Below, piece by piece: positions 17,461-24,346 of a stretch of DNA of 64,000 bases (position 1 is the first letter of the stretch; each line of letters opens with the position of its first letter). Made by a program: the position numbers and the translations under genes. The notes under the pieces are model-generated. The model saw only the letters and a program-made list of their open reading frames with translations, made no database searches and was not told the DNA's origin. Source of the DNA: Infirmifilum sp. NZ (GTDB lineage Archaea > Thermoproteota > Thermoprotei > Thermofilales > Thermofilaceae). The DNA is taken from the NCBI RefSeq assembly GCF_022693705.1, contig NZ_CP094288.1, positions 1,256,443 to 1,320,442 on the forward strand, written 5' to 3'.

Positions 17461-18660
17461 GTGTACCTGGAGCCTGAAGAGGAGAAGATTCTGAACGGTG
17501 AGTTCGGGCAGGGTAAGGCCCTTGCGCTCAAGGCTGTCGTCAAGGTGGGTGAGGCGCTGGGGGCTGAGCGCCTAATTAGGATTAAGCACGCCCATGTGTC
17601 GGGGGTTTCCTACAAGAACATCGGAGACGAGGGGTTAGAATTCCTCGAGGAGCTTGCTCGGAGTGGCGCGCGGGTAAGCGTCCCGGCGACGATGAACCCG
17701 GGGGGTTTCGACACGGCGCTTTGGCCGTACATGAGAGTTTCTGCAGACTTCGTCGAGAAGCAGAACAGAATAATCAAGGCTCTATCCGAGATCGGCGTTA
17801 GGCCCACTCTCACCTGCACTCCTTACCTGTACGAAAAGGTGAGCTACGGGGATCACATAGCGTGGTCTGAGAGCAACGCGGTGCTCTACGCCAACAGCGT
17901 TATCGGAGCTAGGACAAACAGGGACGGGGGCCCGCTCGCCCTCCTCGAGGCCATATCTGGGAGAGCCCCCCTTGCTGGCCTTCACCTGGAGTCGAACAGG
18001 AGACCCCAGCTCATAATAGACTTCGAAGAAGTGGGATCGCTTGTAGCTGAGAGAGGGCTCTACCACGTTGCAGGCCTCGTAGTGGGCAGGACTGCTGGCG
18101 ATAGGGTGCCGCTGGTTAGGGGCTTACCGCTGAGGCGGGAGAACGTGCCAGAGATAAAGGTGTTTTTGGCGGCTGTTGGAGCAGCGGGTGGGACGGGGCT
18201 TGTTCTGATCGAAGGCATCTCCCCTGAGCGCTACGAGGCACGTGACTTGGAGAGGGTGCCTGTGGACGCGAAGTCTTTGTATGAGACTCTCGAAGAGTAC
18301 CAGGGGAGCCCTACCGAAAGTGCGGTGGTGGTGCTTGGCTGCCCTCACTTATCTCTCGAAGAAGTTATGGACGTAGTTAGCTTCTTCTCTGATAGAGGGC
18401 CGGCAAGGCGAAGAGTAATACTTTACACAAGCAGAGAAGTGTATGAAGCGATTAGCGGGCACGTTGAGAAGCTCAGGGCAAAGAACCTGTACGTTTTCGC
18501 GGATACATGCATGGTTGTTTCACCCCTCTCCATGTACGCGGGGAGAGAGGTTGTGACGGACTCAGGTAAGGCGGCCTTCTACCTGAAGGCGCAAGGCTAT
18601 AAGGTCGTTTTGAAGTCCCGCAGAGAAGCGCTGGAGTATGCTGCAGGTGGTGGCGGATGA
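17461..18660 (+). CDS. Phosphomevalonate dehydratase large subunit (AcnX catalytic)
   Basis: The 399-residue protein is an aconitase X large subunit: 'HAHVSGVSYKNIGDEG' near residue 43, 'NPGGFD' near 79, 'TPYLYEK' near 120, 'WSESNAVLYANSVIGARTN' near 140 and 'GGTGLVLIEG' near 240. In archaea the AcnX pair dehydrates mevalonate 5-phosphate in the modified mevalonate pathway (shown in Aeropyrum). It would hold a 4Fe-4S cluster. The small-subunit gene follows with a 4-nt overlap. TTTTAAAG at 17421-17428 is a plausible TATA box. An AcnX hydratase acting on proline derivatives is less likely in an archaeon needing isoprenoid lipids. Confidence 0.88.
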   Translation: MYLEPEEEKILNGEFGQGKALALKAVVKVGEALGAERLIRIKHAHVSGVSYKNIGDEGLEFLEELARSGARVSVPATMNPGGFDTALWPYMRVSADFVEKQNRIIKALSEIGVRPTLTCTPYLYEKVSYGDHIAWSESNAVLYANSVIGARTNRDGGPLALLEAISGRAPLAGLHLESNRRPQLIIDFEEVGSLVAERGLYHVAGLVVGRTAGDRVPLVRGLPLRRENVPEIKVFLAAVGAAGGTGLVLIEGISPERYEARDLERVPVDAKSLYETLEEYQGSPTESAVVVLGCPHLSLEEVMDVVSFFSDRGPARRRVILYTSREVYEAISGHVEKLRAKNLYVFADTCMVVSPLSMYAGREVVTDSGKAAFYLKAQGYKVVLKSRREALEYAAGGGG

Positions 18661-19064
18661 GAGTTGTGGGGCGCCCTGTTTCGGAGGGGATAGGGAGGGG
18701 CGAGGTGCTCGTCTCAGAGGAGCCTATAACCTTCTTCGGCGGCGTCGATCCGGCAACCTCTGAGGTCGTCGAGCCCTCACACCCTCTCAAGGGGGTGAAG
18801 CTTGCTGGCAAGGTGCTGGTCTTCCCTCACTCGAAGGGTAGCACGGTTGGCTCCTACATCCTGCTCAGGTTAGCCAAGCGCGGCCTAGCTCCAGCAGGCA
18901 TCGTCACGGTTAAGCCCGACGAAGTTGTGATAATAGGGTGCATAATAGCCGGCATTCCGTCCATGACCGGCATAAGTGAGGAGGCTCTGGGCGAGATACC
19001 CTCGGGAGCGCTAGGAGAACTGCGCGTGGGGCGGGATCATGCAGAGCTCAGAATCAACGAGTGA
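18657..19064 (+). CDS. Phosphomevalonate dehydratase small subunit (AcnX swivel domain)
   Basis: The 135-residue protein has the swivelling-domain signature of AcnX/DUF126: 'RPVSEGIGRGEVLVSEEPITFFGGVDP' in the first 30 residues, 'GKVLVFPHSKGSTVGSY' near 50 and 'GIPSMTG' near 100. It completes the heterodimeric dehydratase encoded upstream (4-nt overlap). It also overlaps the next gene by 26 nt. Confidence 0.88.
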   Translation: MRVVGRPVSEGIGRGEVLVSEEPITFFGGVDPATSEVVEPSHPLKGVKLAGKVLVFPHSKGSTVGSYILLRLAKRGLAPAGIVTVKPDEVVIIGCIIAGIPSMTGISEEALGEIPSGALGELRVGRDHAELRINE

Positions 19065-19692
19065 GTGTGCTAGAGTACGCGAGGAGCTCGAAAGAGTAGC
19101 TGAAGAGATAAGAAAGTGCTCGCGCTGCCCCCTTTCCACCACCAGGATTAACGCTGTACCCGGTGAAGGCGACCCGTGCAGCCGCATCGTCTTTATCGGT
19201 GAGGCTCCGGGCTCTAACGAAGACCAGCAAGGCCGGCCCTTCGTCGGCTCTGCAGGCCAGCTCCTAAACTCCCTACTCCACTCGATCGGCGTGCCACGAG
19301 AAAGCGTCTTCATAACCAACGTCGTGAAGTGCAGACCTCCAGCAAACCGGGATCCCCGCGACGAGGAAATACAGGCCTGCCTACCTTACCTCGTCAGGCA
19401 GCTGGAGCTCATAAAGCCGCGCCTAATAGTAACCCTTGGCAGGCACAGCACGAGAACGCTCCTAAGCTTGTACGGATACAGGGCTGAATCCATAATGTCT
19501 ATAAGGGGGAAAGTCTTCAAGGCTGAATCGAAGTGGGGACAGCTAACAATCTACCCGACGTTGCACCCTGCTGCGGCTCTCTACAACCCACGCCTAAAAG
19601 CACTACTTGAAGAGGACTTCCAGCGCATTTCAACGCTGATTAAATCTCAGGCAAGCCGAGGTCAGAGCTCGCTAGACATGTTCTTCCATTAG
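19039..19692 (+). CDS. udg: Family 4 uracil-DNA glycosylase (4Fe-4S)
   Basis: The 217-residue protein has C-x2-C at 27-30, 'GEAPGSNEDQQGRPFVG' (near 55-71) as the catalytic/uracil pocket, 'NVVKCRPP' followed 15 residues later by another Cys (iron-sulfur ligands), and 'LHPAA' near 175. These identify family 4 UDG, which removes uracil from DNA, the main repair of cytosine deamination at high temperature. ATG at 19039 lies within the AcnX small-subunit gene (26-nt overlap), so the three genes are likely co-transcribed although functionally unrelated. Confidence 0.93.
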   Translation: MQSSESTSECARVREELERVAEEIRKCSRCPLSTTRINAVPGEGDPCSRIVFIGEAPGSNEDQQGRPFVGSAGQLLNSLLHSIGVPRESVFITNVVKCRPPANRDPRDEEIQACLPYLVRQLELIKPRLIVTLGRHSTRTLLSLYGYRAESIMSIRGKVFKAESKWGQLTIYPTLHPAAALYNPRLKALLEEDFQRISTLIKSQASRGQSSLDMFFH

Positions 19693-19764
19693 GGAATAGC
19701 ATTAGCCTTCTCGCCCATATTCTGTTTCCTGGCCGCGCCTGGCTCATTTGCCCCCTTCACTTGT

Positions 19765-19946
19765 CTGAGGGCCCCCTAGGGTCATGGGTCGCCCCCTTTC
19801 GGGGCGGGCCGCCCTGGCTGGGCGGCCTTCAGCCCGCGTTGCCGCGGGCACATCCCCTCCTCGCGCCGCGCGCGGCACCCGGCAAGCGGCCCATCCCTCT
19901 GTGTCGCCGTGCCGGGAACTGGAGCCGGGGCCTGCATGTCGCTGGG
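19765..19946 (-). ncRNA. Candidate TnpB-associated omega RNA region (four GC-rich hairpins)
   Basis: Just downstream of the tnpB stop lie four perfect GC stems within 90 nt: 19790-19806 (6 bp), 19807-19827 (8 bp, GGCCGCCC/GGGCGGCC), 19833-19848 (6 bp) and 19865-19876 (12-nt palindrome GCCGCGCGCGGC). TnpB guide RNAs are known to come from the 3' end of tnpB and the element's right end, so this position and structure fit. Exact ends and guide are unknown. Confidence 0.5.
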
Positions 19947-21371
19947 CTACCTCGCCATGTTTCGCGGCGCTCCGTGGACCAGTGCCTTGGAGGCGCGCAG
20001 CCACCTGCTCAGCGCCTCGAGGTTTTTCTCGGCTTTGCAGGCTTTTAGGAAGAGCTTGGCGGCGTTGGCGCAAGCGGCCCAGTCCCTGCCGTAGGTTACG
20101 TCGCACCTGGTGCATCGGTAGTAGCGCTTCTCCAGCTCTACGCCCCGAGCTCCGCAGACCGGGCACTGCTTCCCGCTGATGTTGCTCTCCGGCTGGAACC
20201 ACTTGGCGCCCTCGTAGAGCGCTAGGTTCTCCAGCCTCTCCGCGACCCTGAGCAGTGTTCGCTGGAGCTTCGTTCCCCTGAGGGACTCGGCCCTGGGCAC
20301 GTCCGCGACGAGTACGACCATATAGCCTTGGTCCCTAAGCCTCCTGACCAGGTCTCTCAGCTCCTTTAGGGTTGCCCTGACCCAGTCCTCGTTCACCTTC
20401 TTCACCTTCCTGAGGGCCTGCCTGGCAATCCTCTCGGCGCGCTCCGGCGTTAGGTTCATCTTCGCCCTGAGCCTCTCCGCCAGCCTCAAGGCCTCCTCCA
20501 CCGCGTAGCCCCTCCCTGTTCTCCCCAGCTTTTCGGCACCTCTCTCCTGTCTGAACCTCTCAACGGCCTGCTCCCAGCTCTTAACCTTGGAGTAGCTCGC
20601 CATGACAGCCGCGAGGAGCCTCAGCAACGTCGTGTTGGGAGTCTTAAACACGCGCTGAGCCACCAGCCTCACGTCCTTGTCGAAGGCGAAGGCCATCACA
20701 TAGAGCCCGTGATTCGAGTTCACGTCCACCGCTACGATGGCCAATTTGACGTCGCCGTCCCACCACGCCCGCCTAACCTTGCGGTGAGCCACCAGCCTCA
20801 GTCTCCCCTTTGCGGTGAGCTGCAACGTGAGCTTGACGTCGCCGAACCTTTCGATGTCCTCGAGCACAGCCCTGACCATTGAGGGCTTCAGCCTTATCGC
20901 GACGCTAGCGCTGGGAACGCGTAGCTCGCCCCTGGAGGCGTCGAGCACCGCAACAGCGGCAGTGTTGCCGTGAAGCCTCTCGCCACTGTTGACCACCTTG
21001 ACCAGTAGCGGCACTGGAGGCGGGGTGAACCTGCTGCGCCTCCTCGACTTCCTCCTGGCCTCCGCGACCATCCTGCGCCACTCCACGGCGTACCAGAAAA
21101 GGCCCTTCGGCAGCCCAGCAATCCTCGAAGCCTCCCCGATCAGCTCTTCGCTGAACTTCTCCGGCTCCTCCCTGAAGGCCTCGCCGTGCCTCTCTTTGAG
21201 GACCTTGCACGCCTCCTTGACCGCGCTCGACAGCCTCACATAGAGCCGCTGAAGCCTCAGCCTCACCTCCCTGCTGGCCTTTACCTCCCAGACCCTGTAG
21301 ACGTCGACGAGCCTATCGCCGCCCCTCTTGTTCTCCCAGCCCCATGTTGCCACTTCCAGGGAGCCTGGCAC
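19947..21371 (-). CDS. tnpB: TnpB-like RNA-guided nuclease/homologue, possible catalytic Glu missing
   Basis: This 474-residue protein has the TnpB plan: helical N-terminal part, beta/helical recognition part, RuvC-like motif 'AIVAVDVNSNHG' (Asp216), a C4 zinc finger (Cys403, 406, 420, 423) and the final 'YGRDWAACANAA' with Asp430. The second RuvC position, normally Glu in 'VxEDL', reads 'VLVADVPRAES' here, with Ala356 where Glu is expected; Glu362 is the only nearby acid. The protein may thus be nuclease-inactive, or the alignment shifts. A 44-residue tail follows Asp430. Start GTG is as read; a TATA-like box near 21433 lies about 65 nt upstream. GC content is high compared with neighbours. 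Confidence 0.85.
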   Translation of the reverse strand: MPGSLEVATWGWENKRGGDRLVDVYRVWEVKASREVRLRLQRLYVRLSSAVKEACKVLKERHGEAFREEPEKFSEELIGEASRIAGLPKGLFWYAVEWRRMVAEARRKSRRRSRFTPPPVPLLVKVVNSGERLHGNTAAVAVLDASRGELRVPSASVAIRLKPSMVRAVLEDIERFGDVKLTLQLTAKGRLRLVAHRKVRRAWWDGDVKLAIVAVDVNSNHGLYVMAFAFDKDVRLVAQRVFKTPNTTLLRLLAAVMASYSKVKSWEQAVERFRQERGAEKLGRTGRGYAVEEALRLAERLRAKMNLTPERAERIARQALRKVKKVNEDWVRATLKELRDLVRRLRDQGYMVVLVADVPRAESLRGTKLQRTLLRVAERLENLALYEGAKWFQPESNISGKQCPVCGARGVELEKRYYRCTRCDVTYGRDWAACANAAKLFLKACKAEKNLEALSRWLRASKALVHGAPRNMAR

Positions 21372-21479
21372 GCGTTGCGGCCCCGAGCCCTGCCTGCGCT
21401 TGAGCCCCGCACATAGTTGCGCTACGCGGCCTTATATCCCTGCGCCGAAAATAAACGCCGAAACTGAAAACACAACTAA

Positions 21480-21671
21480 AGGGGCAACCGCCAACTCATA
21501 GCGGCTAAGCCGGACGACACCTACCCCTGGTACAACGTCTGGATGAGCGGCAGAAGGTACGGGTGCGACTGCTTCTTCAGGGCCTACGGCTACGTCCGCA
21601 GGGCGAGGGTATGCAGCCACATAGCAACAGTCATGCTCCACAGGAGGCAGCTGAGGCTCCGCGCCGGATGA
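21480..21671 (+). pseudogene. SWIM zinc-finger protein remnant or short gene lacking a normal start
   Basis: The frame after TAA (21477-21479) encodes 'YPWYNVWMSGRRYGCDCFF' and then C-S-H, giving C-x-C-x(13)-C-x-H, the SWIM zinc-finger pattern. There is no ATG, GTG or TTG before the conserved part; the first ATG would remove half of the domain. It could be a truncated gene next to the mobile element or be read from a non-standard start. The 3' end overlaps an antisense winged-helix gene. Confidence 0.5.
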
Positions 21672-21933
21672 GCCTCAGGGCAACCTCGCCGCACGCCACC
21701 TCCTCGATGCTGTAGCCTAGCAGCGCGAGCAGTCCGCAGGCCCTCTCAGTCAGGTAGACGTAGCACACGTTGCCGACCACCGCCTCTTTCACGAATCCGG
21801 CTGAGCGGAGCCTCTCCAGGGCGCTGGCTATGTGCCTGGTGTTGCGCGTGCCGAATGCCCTGCTGATGGGCTTGGGCTGTCTGAGGCGCCACAGAGTCTT
21901 TGCGAGGCCGGTCAGCTCGAGCCACCTCACCAC
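21631..21933 (-). CDS. Small winged-helix protein
   Basis: The 100-residue protein has a winged-helix layout: 'ISRAFGTRNTRHIASALERLRSAGFVKEAV' looks like the recognition helices, followed by a wing with 'NVCYVYLTERACGLLALLG'. It resembles archaeal transcription regulators of the MarR/ArsR type. GTG start. It overlaps the SWIM remnant in antisense, so one of the two may be decaying. Confidence 0.6.
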   Translation of the reverse strand: MVRWLELTGLAKTLWRLRQPKPISRAFGTRNTRHIASALERLRSAGFVKEAVVGNVCYVYLTERACGLLALLGYSIEEVACGEVALRLIRRGASAASCGA

Positions 21934-22167
21934 GCTCCCCTCAGACCTCTCCGCTGACCTCGACCATCAAGGCTAAGCGCTAGAAGGGGGTTATAAGTGT
22001 TCACAGGTACTGAGATTGATAAGATCCGATGGAGGCGTATAGGTGTTGCTCGAACACCCTCCCACAACCCCCCCCTCCAAGCTCTCGGGAGTGAGGGAAA
22101 GTGCGAGTCAAACACAGGAGGAAACAAGAGAAAAACTAAAAATAGCATTGCTAGGCGTAAAAAAATC

Positions 22168-22782
22168 GTGTCTCTCACCCCTCGGGAAAGAGCAAGAAGG
22201 AGGGCCAAGCTTTTAAAGGAAGTGATAGAAGACCTGGACGCTATACGTGCTTTACGGCTTTTTAACCCCTCAAGAGCTTTGCGCAACCTGTCGGAGCTCG
22301 GCTTGGAGGGAGATCTGTGGAAGGAGCTCCGTGAAGCGCTTACAAGAATAGCCTTGATCCCGTCACGGGATAAATCCTACCCAAGGCTCAAGAGAATAGA
22401 CTCTATTTCCGATGCGATGTTCATAGCATCTTTCGCCTCCATGGTAGGCGCCTTAATCCTGGTCCTGCTCAACTACGAGCCTTTAATATCGTACTTCGCG
22501 CTTCTTCTCTCCCTGATAGCGCTGAACATCTCATACCTGCTTAAGTTCTACGTCAGCGTTAAGCTAAGGGGTATCTACCTGTCTAATTCCAGCATAGTGA
22601 AGGCTCACGGCGAGCTCCTGAAGAGAGCGACAGATAGCCTAATTTCACGGCTCAGGGGCGAGCTGAAAAAAGCCGGCGTCGACGCGCGGCAGGTTAAGTT
22701 CAACTTATACAACAGCGACTACTCCGGCCTGGTCGTGGTTGAGGCGAAAAGAGGAGTATACAAAATGAGGCTTAGGGAGTAG
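22168..22782 (+). CDS. Membrane protein of unknown function with two helices
   Basis: The protein of 204 residues has a basic, helical N-terminus ('RERARRRAKLLKEV'), two adjacent hydrophobic helices (about residues 92-140: 'FIASFASMVGALILVLL', 'FALLLSLIALNISYLL') and a C-terminal region with 'RLRGELKKAGVDARQVKFNLY'. No family was recognised. The frame stays open upstream to 21997, but that part is low in plausibility. GTG at 22168 is chosen because CTAAAAATA lies about 27 nt before it. It overlaps the convergent zinc-finger gene by 11 nt. Confidence 0.6.
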   Translation: MSLTPRERARRRAKLLKEVIEDLDAIRALRLFNPSRALRNLSELGLEGDLWKELREALTRIALIPSRDKSYPRLKRIDSISDAMFIASFASMVGALILVLLNYEPLISYFALLLSLIALNISYLLKFYVSVKLRGIYLSNSSIVKAHGELLKRATDSLISRLRGELKKAGVDARQVKFNLYNSDYSGLVVVEAKRGVYKMRLRE

Positions 22783-23047
22783 TTCCGAGTTTCCGGTAGC
22801 ACTCGATGCAAAGCAGAGCTGGACCTCGCTCAACGCTACAGTCCTCGCACACGAGTCTACCGCACCTAGCGCAGTAGCCTACCGCGAGCTTTCTGCCGCA
22901 GACCTCGCACATTGTTTCCTCGCATGCGACGCATATACCCTTATCCCCCCTAAAGTGCTCCCGGCAAACTCTCCTACCACAAACCCTGCACTTGTAAAGC
23001 TCTACGTTTTCCTTCCCGCAGATCTCGCACTTCCCAAGATACTCCAC
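22772..23047 (-). CDS. Cysteine-rich tandem zinc-finger protein (B-box/RING-like spacing)
   Basis: The 91-residue protein is nearly all zinc-binding: C-x2-C near 7-10, 'CRVCGRRVCREHF' near 20-32, 'CVACEETMCEVCG' near 38-50, 'CARCGRLVCEDC' near 57-68 and a last C-x2-C, enough for three or four zinc sites with cross-brace spacing. Such proteins usually mediate protein-protein contacts. The frame extends to 23206, but GTG at 23047 is chosen since TTATTAAAAAG sits about 27 nt before it on this strand. It is divergent from the winged-helix gene at 23110. Confidence 0.65.
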   Translation of the reverse strand: MEYLGKCEICGKENVELYKCRVCGRRVCREHFRGDKGICVACEETMCEVCGRKLAVGYCARCGRLVCEDCSVERGPALLCIECYRKLGTTP

Positions 23048-23065
23048 GCCTATCGCCTCGCACAA

Positions 23066-23080
23066 ACTTTTTAATAATTT
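23066..23080. promoter_or_regulatory. AT-rich shared divergent promoter
   Basis: The segment around ACTTTTTAATAATTT can act as a TATA box in both directions: leftward to the zinc-finger gene (GTG 23047) and rightward to the winged-helix gene (start near 23110). Confidence 0.45.
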
Positions 23081-23109
23081 CTGTTCAAGAGCGAAGTTGG
23101 TGGTTTTTA

Positions 23110-23520
23110 TTGCCGGTGAAACTGGACCAGGCCGATAAGAGGCTTCTCTACCTACTTTACTCTTACGGGAAAGCGGTATCCAGGCGGAGGCTTCACGAGC
23201 TGGCATTCAGGCTTCAGAAAGATTACGGAGTTGACCTAGGCTTCGAGTTTTCAGGACAACCACCGTTCTCCAAGGAGCTCGACGAAAAGGTTCAAAGCTT
23301 AGCTGAGAGGGGGTTGCTCAAAGTCGTGTACTCCGTGGGCCGCAGCTACCTTAACCTATACAAGCCGTACTACAAGCTCACCGAGAAGGGTGCGCGCGTA
23401 ATCGAGAAGACGGAGTTCTCGAAGACGGACAAGGAGCTTATAGAGAAAATGGTAAACGAGATACGAGCTTCGAGATCCAGCGAGCGTTTAGCGACCACGG
23501 GGCCCATGGATCAGCAATAG
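23110..23520 (+). CDS. Winged-helix protein of unknown target
   Basis: The 136-residue protein opens with helices 'DQADKRLLYLLYSYGKAVSRRRLHELAF', followed by 'QSLAERGLLKVVY' and a wing, then 'YYKLTEKGARVIE' and a helical tail. This is the archaeal winged-helix style seen in proteins of the Panacea/SocA-like or PadR-like groups. TTG at 23110 or GTG at 23116 could be the start. It may regulate the divergent zinc-finger gene or the coiled-coil genes downstream. Confidence 0.65.
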   Translation: MPVKLDQADKRLLYLLYSYGKAVSRRRLHELAFRLQKDYGVDLGFEFSGQPPFSKELDEKVQSLAERGLLKVVYSVGRSYLNLYKPYYKLTEKGARVIEKTEFSKTDKELIEKMVNEIRASRSSERLATTGPMDQQ

Positions 23521-23556
23521 CAATTTATCCATGCGCGTGTACTTTTGAACAGAGGT

Positions 23557-24222
23557 ATGTCTGATCCTGAATCAGGAGACGAAGTCGAGATAGTGGAGGT
23601 CGGGGAAGGGGACATTGCGGTCCTGCTTGCTGCTCTGCGCAGACTCAACAACGGCGTTTACGCCTTAAAGGTAACAGTTGATTTTCTGAACTCCCGCGTT
23701 GGGTCTTTGGTGGATAGCATTAAGGAGCTTGAAAAATCACTGGAAAGCCATCTTGAAGGTTTCAAAATTGAGGGAGAAAAAATCACCTCAGAGAATAGAA
23801 AGGTTCTCGAAGAGCTTAAACAAGAGTCTAGAAGTATGACCCAGGAAATAAAGATCTCGATGGATGTTTTTCTTGAAAAGCTTTCTCAGGAAATCAATAA
23901 GCTCTACGACTCGATTCAAATCATTAATGGAGATGTGAATACTATTCTCTCGCAGATGAAAGAGGTAGAGCTAGTGATGACCGATACGACGGCTTCTGTG
24001 AAAGCAGAAGTCAGCACTCTGAGGACAAAGTACCAGGACACTGAAGTGCTTCTTAGCGAACTTTCGCAGCGGGTGGGCCGGCTTGAAGAACTGTTACTAG
24101 CCGCAGTCAATGAGTTGCGTATATCTAACCAGGAAATCTCGCTTAGGATGCTTAATGTGGAGAAGCGTCTCTCCGAGCTAGCTCAAATAAAAGCCGCGTC
24201 GGGCTCATCAACTCCCTCCTAA
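23557..24222 (+). CDS. Coiled-coil protein of unknown function (short member of a pair)
   Basis: The 221-residue protein has an acidic start and then uninterrupted heptads ('LRRLNNGVYALKVTVDFLNSRV', 'VDSIKELEKSLESHLEGF', 'LSQRVGRLEELLLAAVNELR'). It has no signal peptide or membrane helix. ATG 23557 with AGAGGT a few bases before it is preferred to TTG 23545. It sits directly before a 540-residue coiled-coil gene on the same strand. A structural or scaffold role is possible, but no family is recognised. Confidence 0.7.
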   Translation: MSDPESGDEVEIVEVGEGDIAVLLAALRRLNNGVYALKVTVDFLNSRVGSLVDSIKELEKSLESHLEGFKIEGEKITSENRKVLEELKQESRSMTQEIKISMDVFLEKLSQEINKLYDSIQIINGDVNTILSQMKEVELVMTDTTASVKAEVSTLRTKYQDTEVLLSELSQRVGRLEELLLAAVNELRISNQEISLRMLNVEKRLSELAQIKAASGSSTPS

Positions 24223-24346
24223 CTTTTCATCCGAGCTTTCTCTTTTCAAAGAATAAGAGACACTGCATCAATGCGTTTTCGATGGGGTGAATATTCAGCG
24301 ATACTAAATTATATGTTAGTTACTGTATCGAAATTGGGGTGTAAAG

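Larger units (their letters stand above)
19750..21440 (-). mobile_element. IS200/IS605-family element of TnpB-only type (ends not defined)
   Basis: A tnpB gene, a hairpin array directly after its stop and a promoter-like TATATAAG before it make a compact unit. There is no TnpA (Y1) gene in the window, so it would need a helper to move. Terminal repeats or target duplication were not recognised; IS605-type elements lack them. Confidence 0.55.

Noticed and set aside
19744-20202. Long open frames on both strands at the GC-rich end of the TnpB element
   Set aside because: They follow from very high GC; alanine/arginine/proline-rich translations overlap the hairpin array and the tnpB 3' end.
21432-21641. 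69-codon minus-strand frame opposite the SWIM remnant
   Set aside because: It is antisense to the clear C-x-C...C-x-H coding pattern and has no family features.
21997-22167. N-terminal extension of the two-helix membrane protein gene
   Set aside because: The translation before GTG 22168 looks random and the TATA-like box lies inside it.
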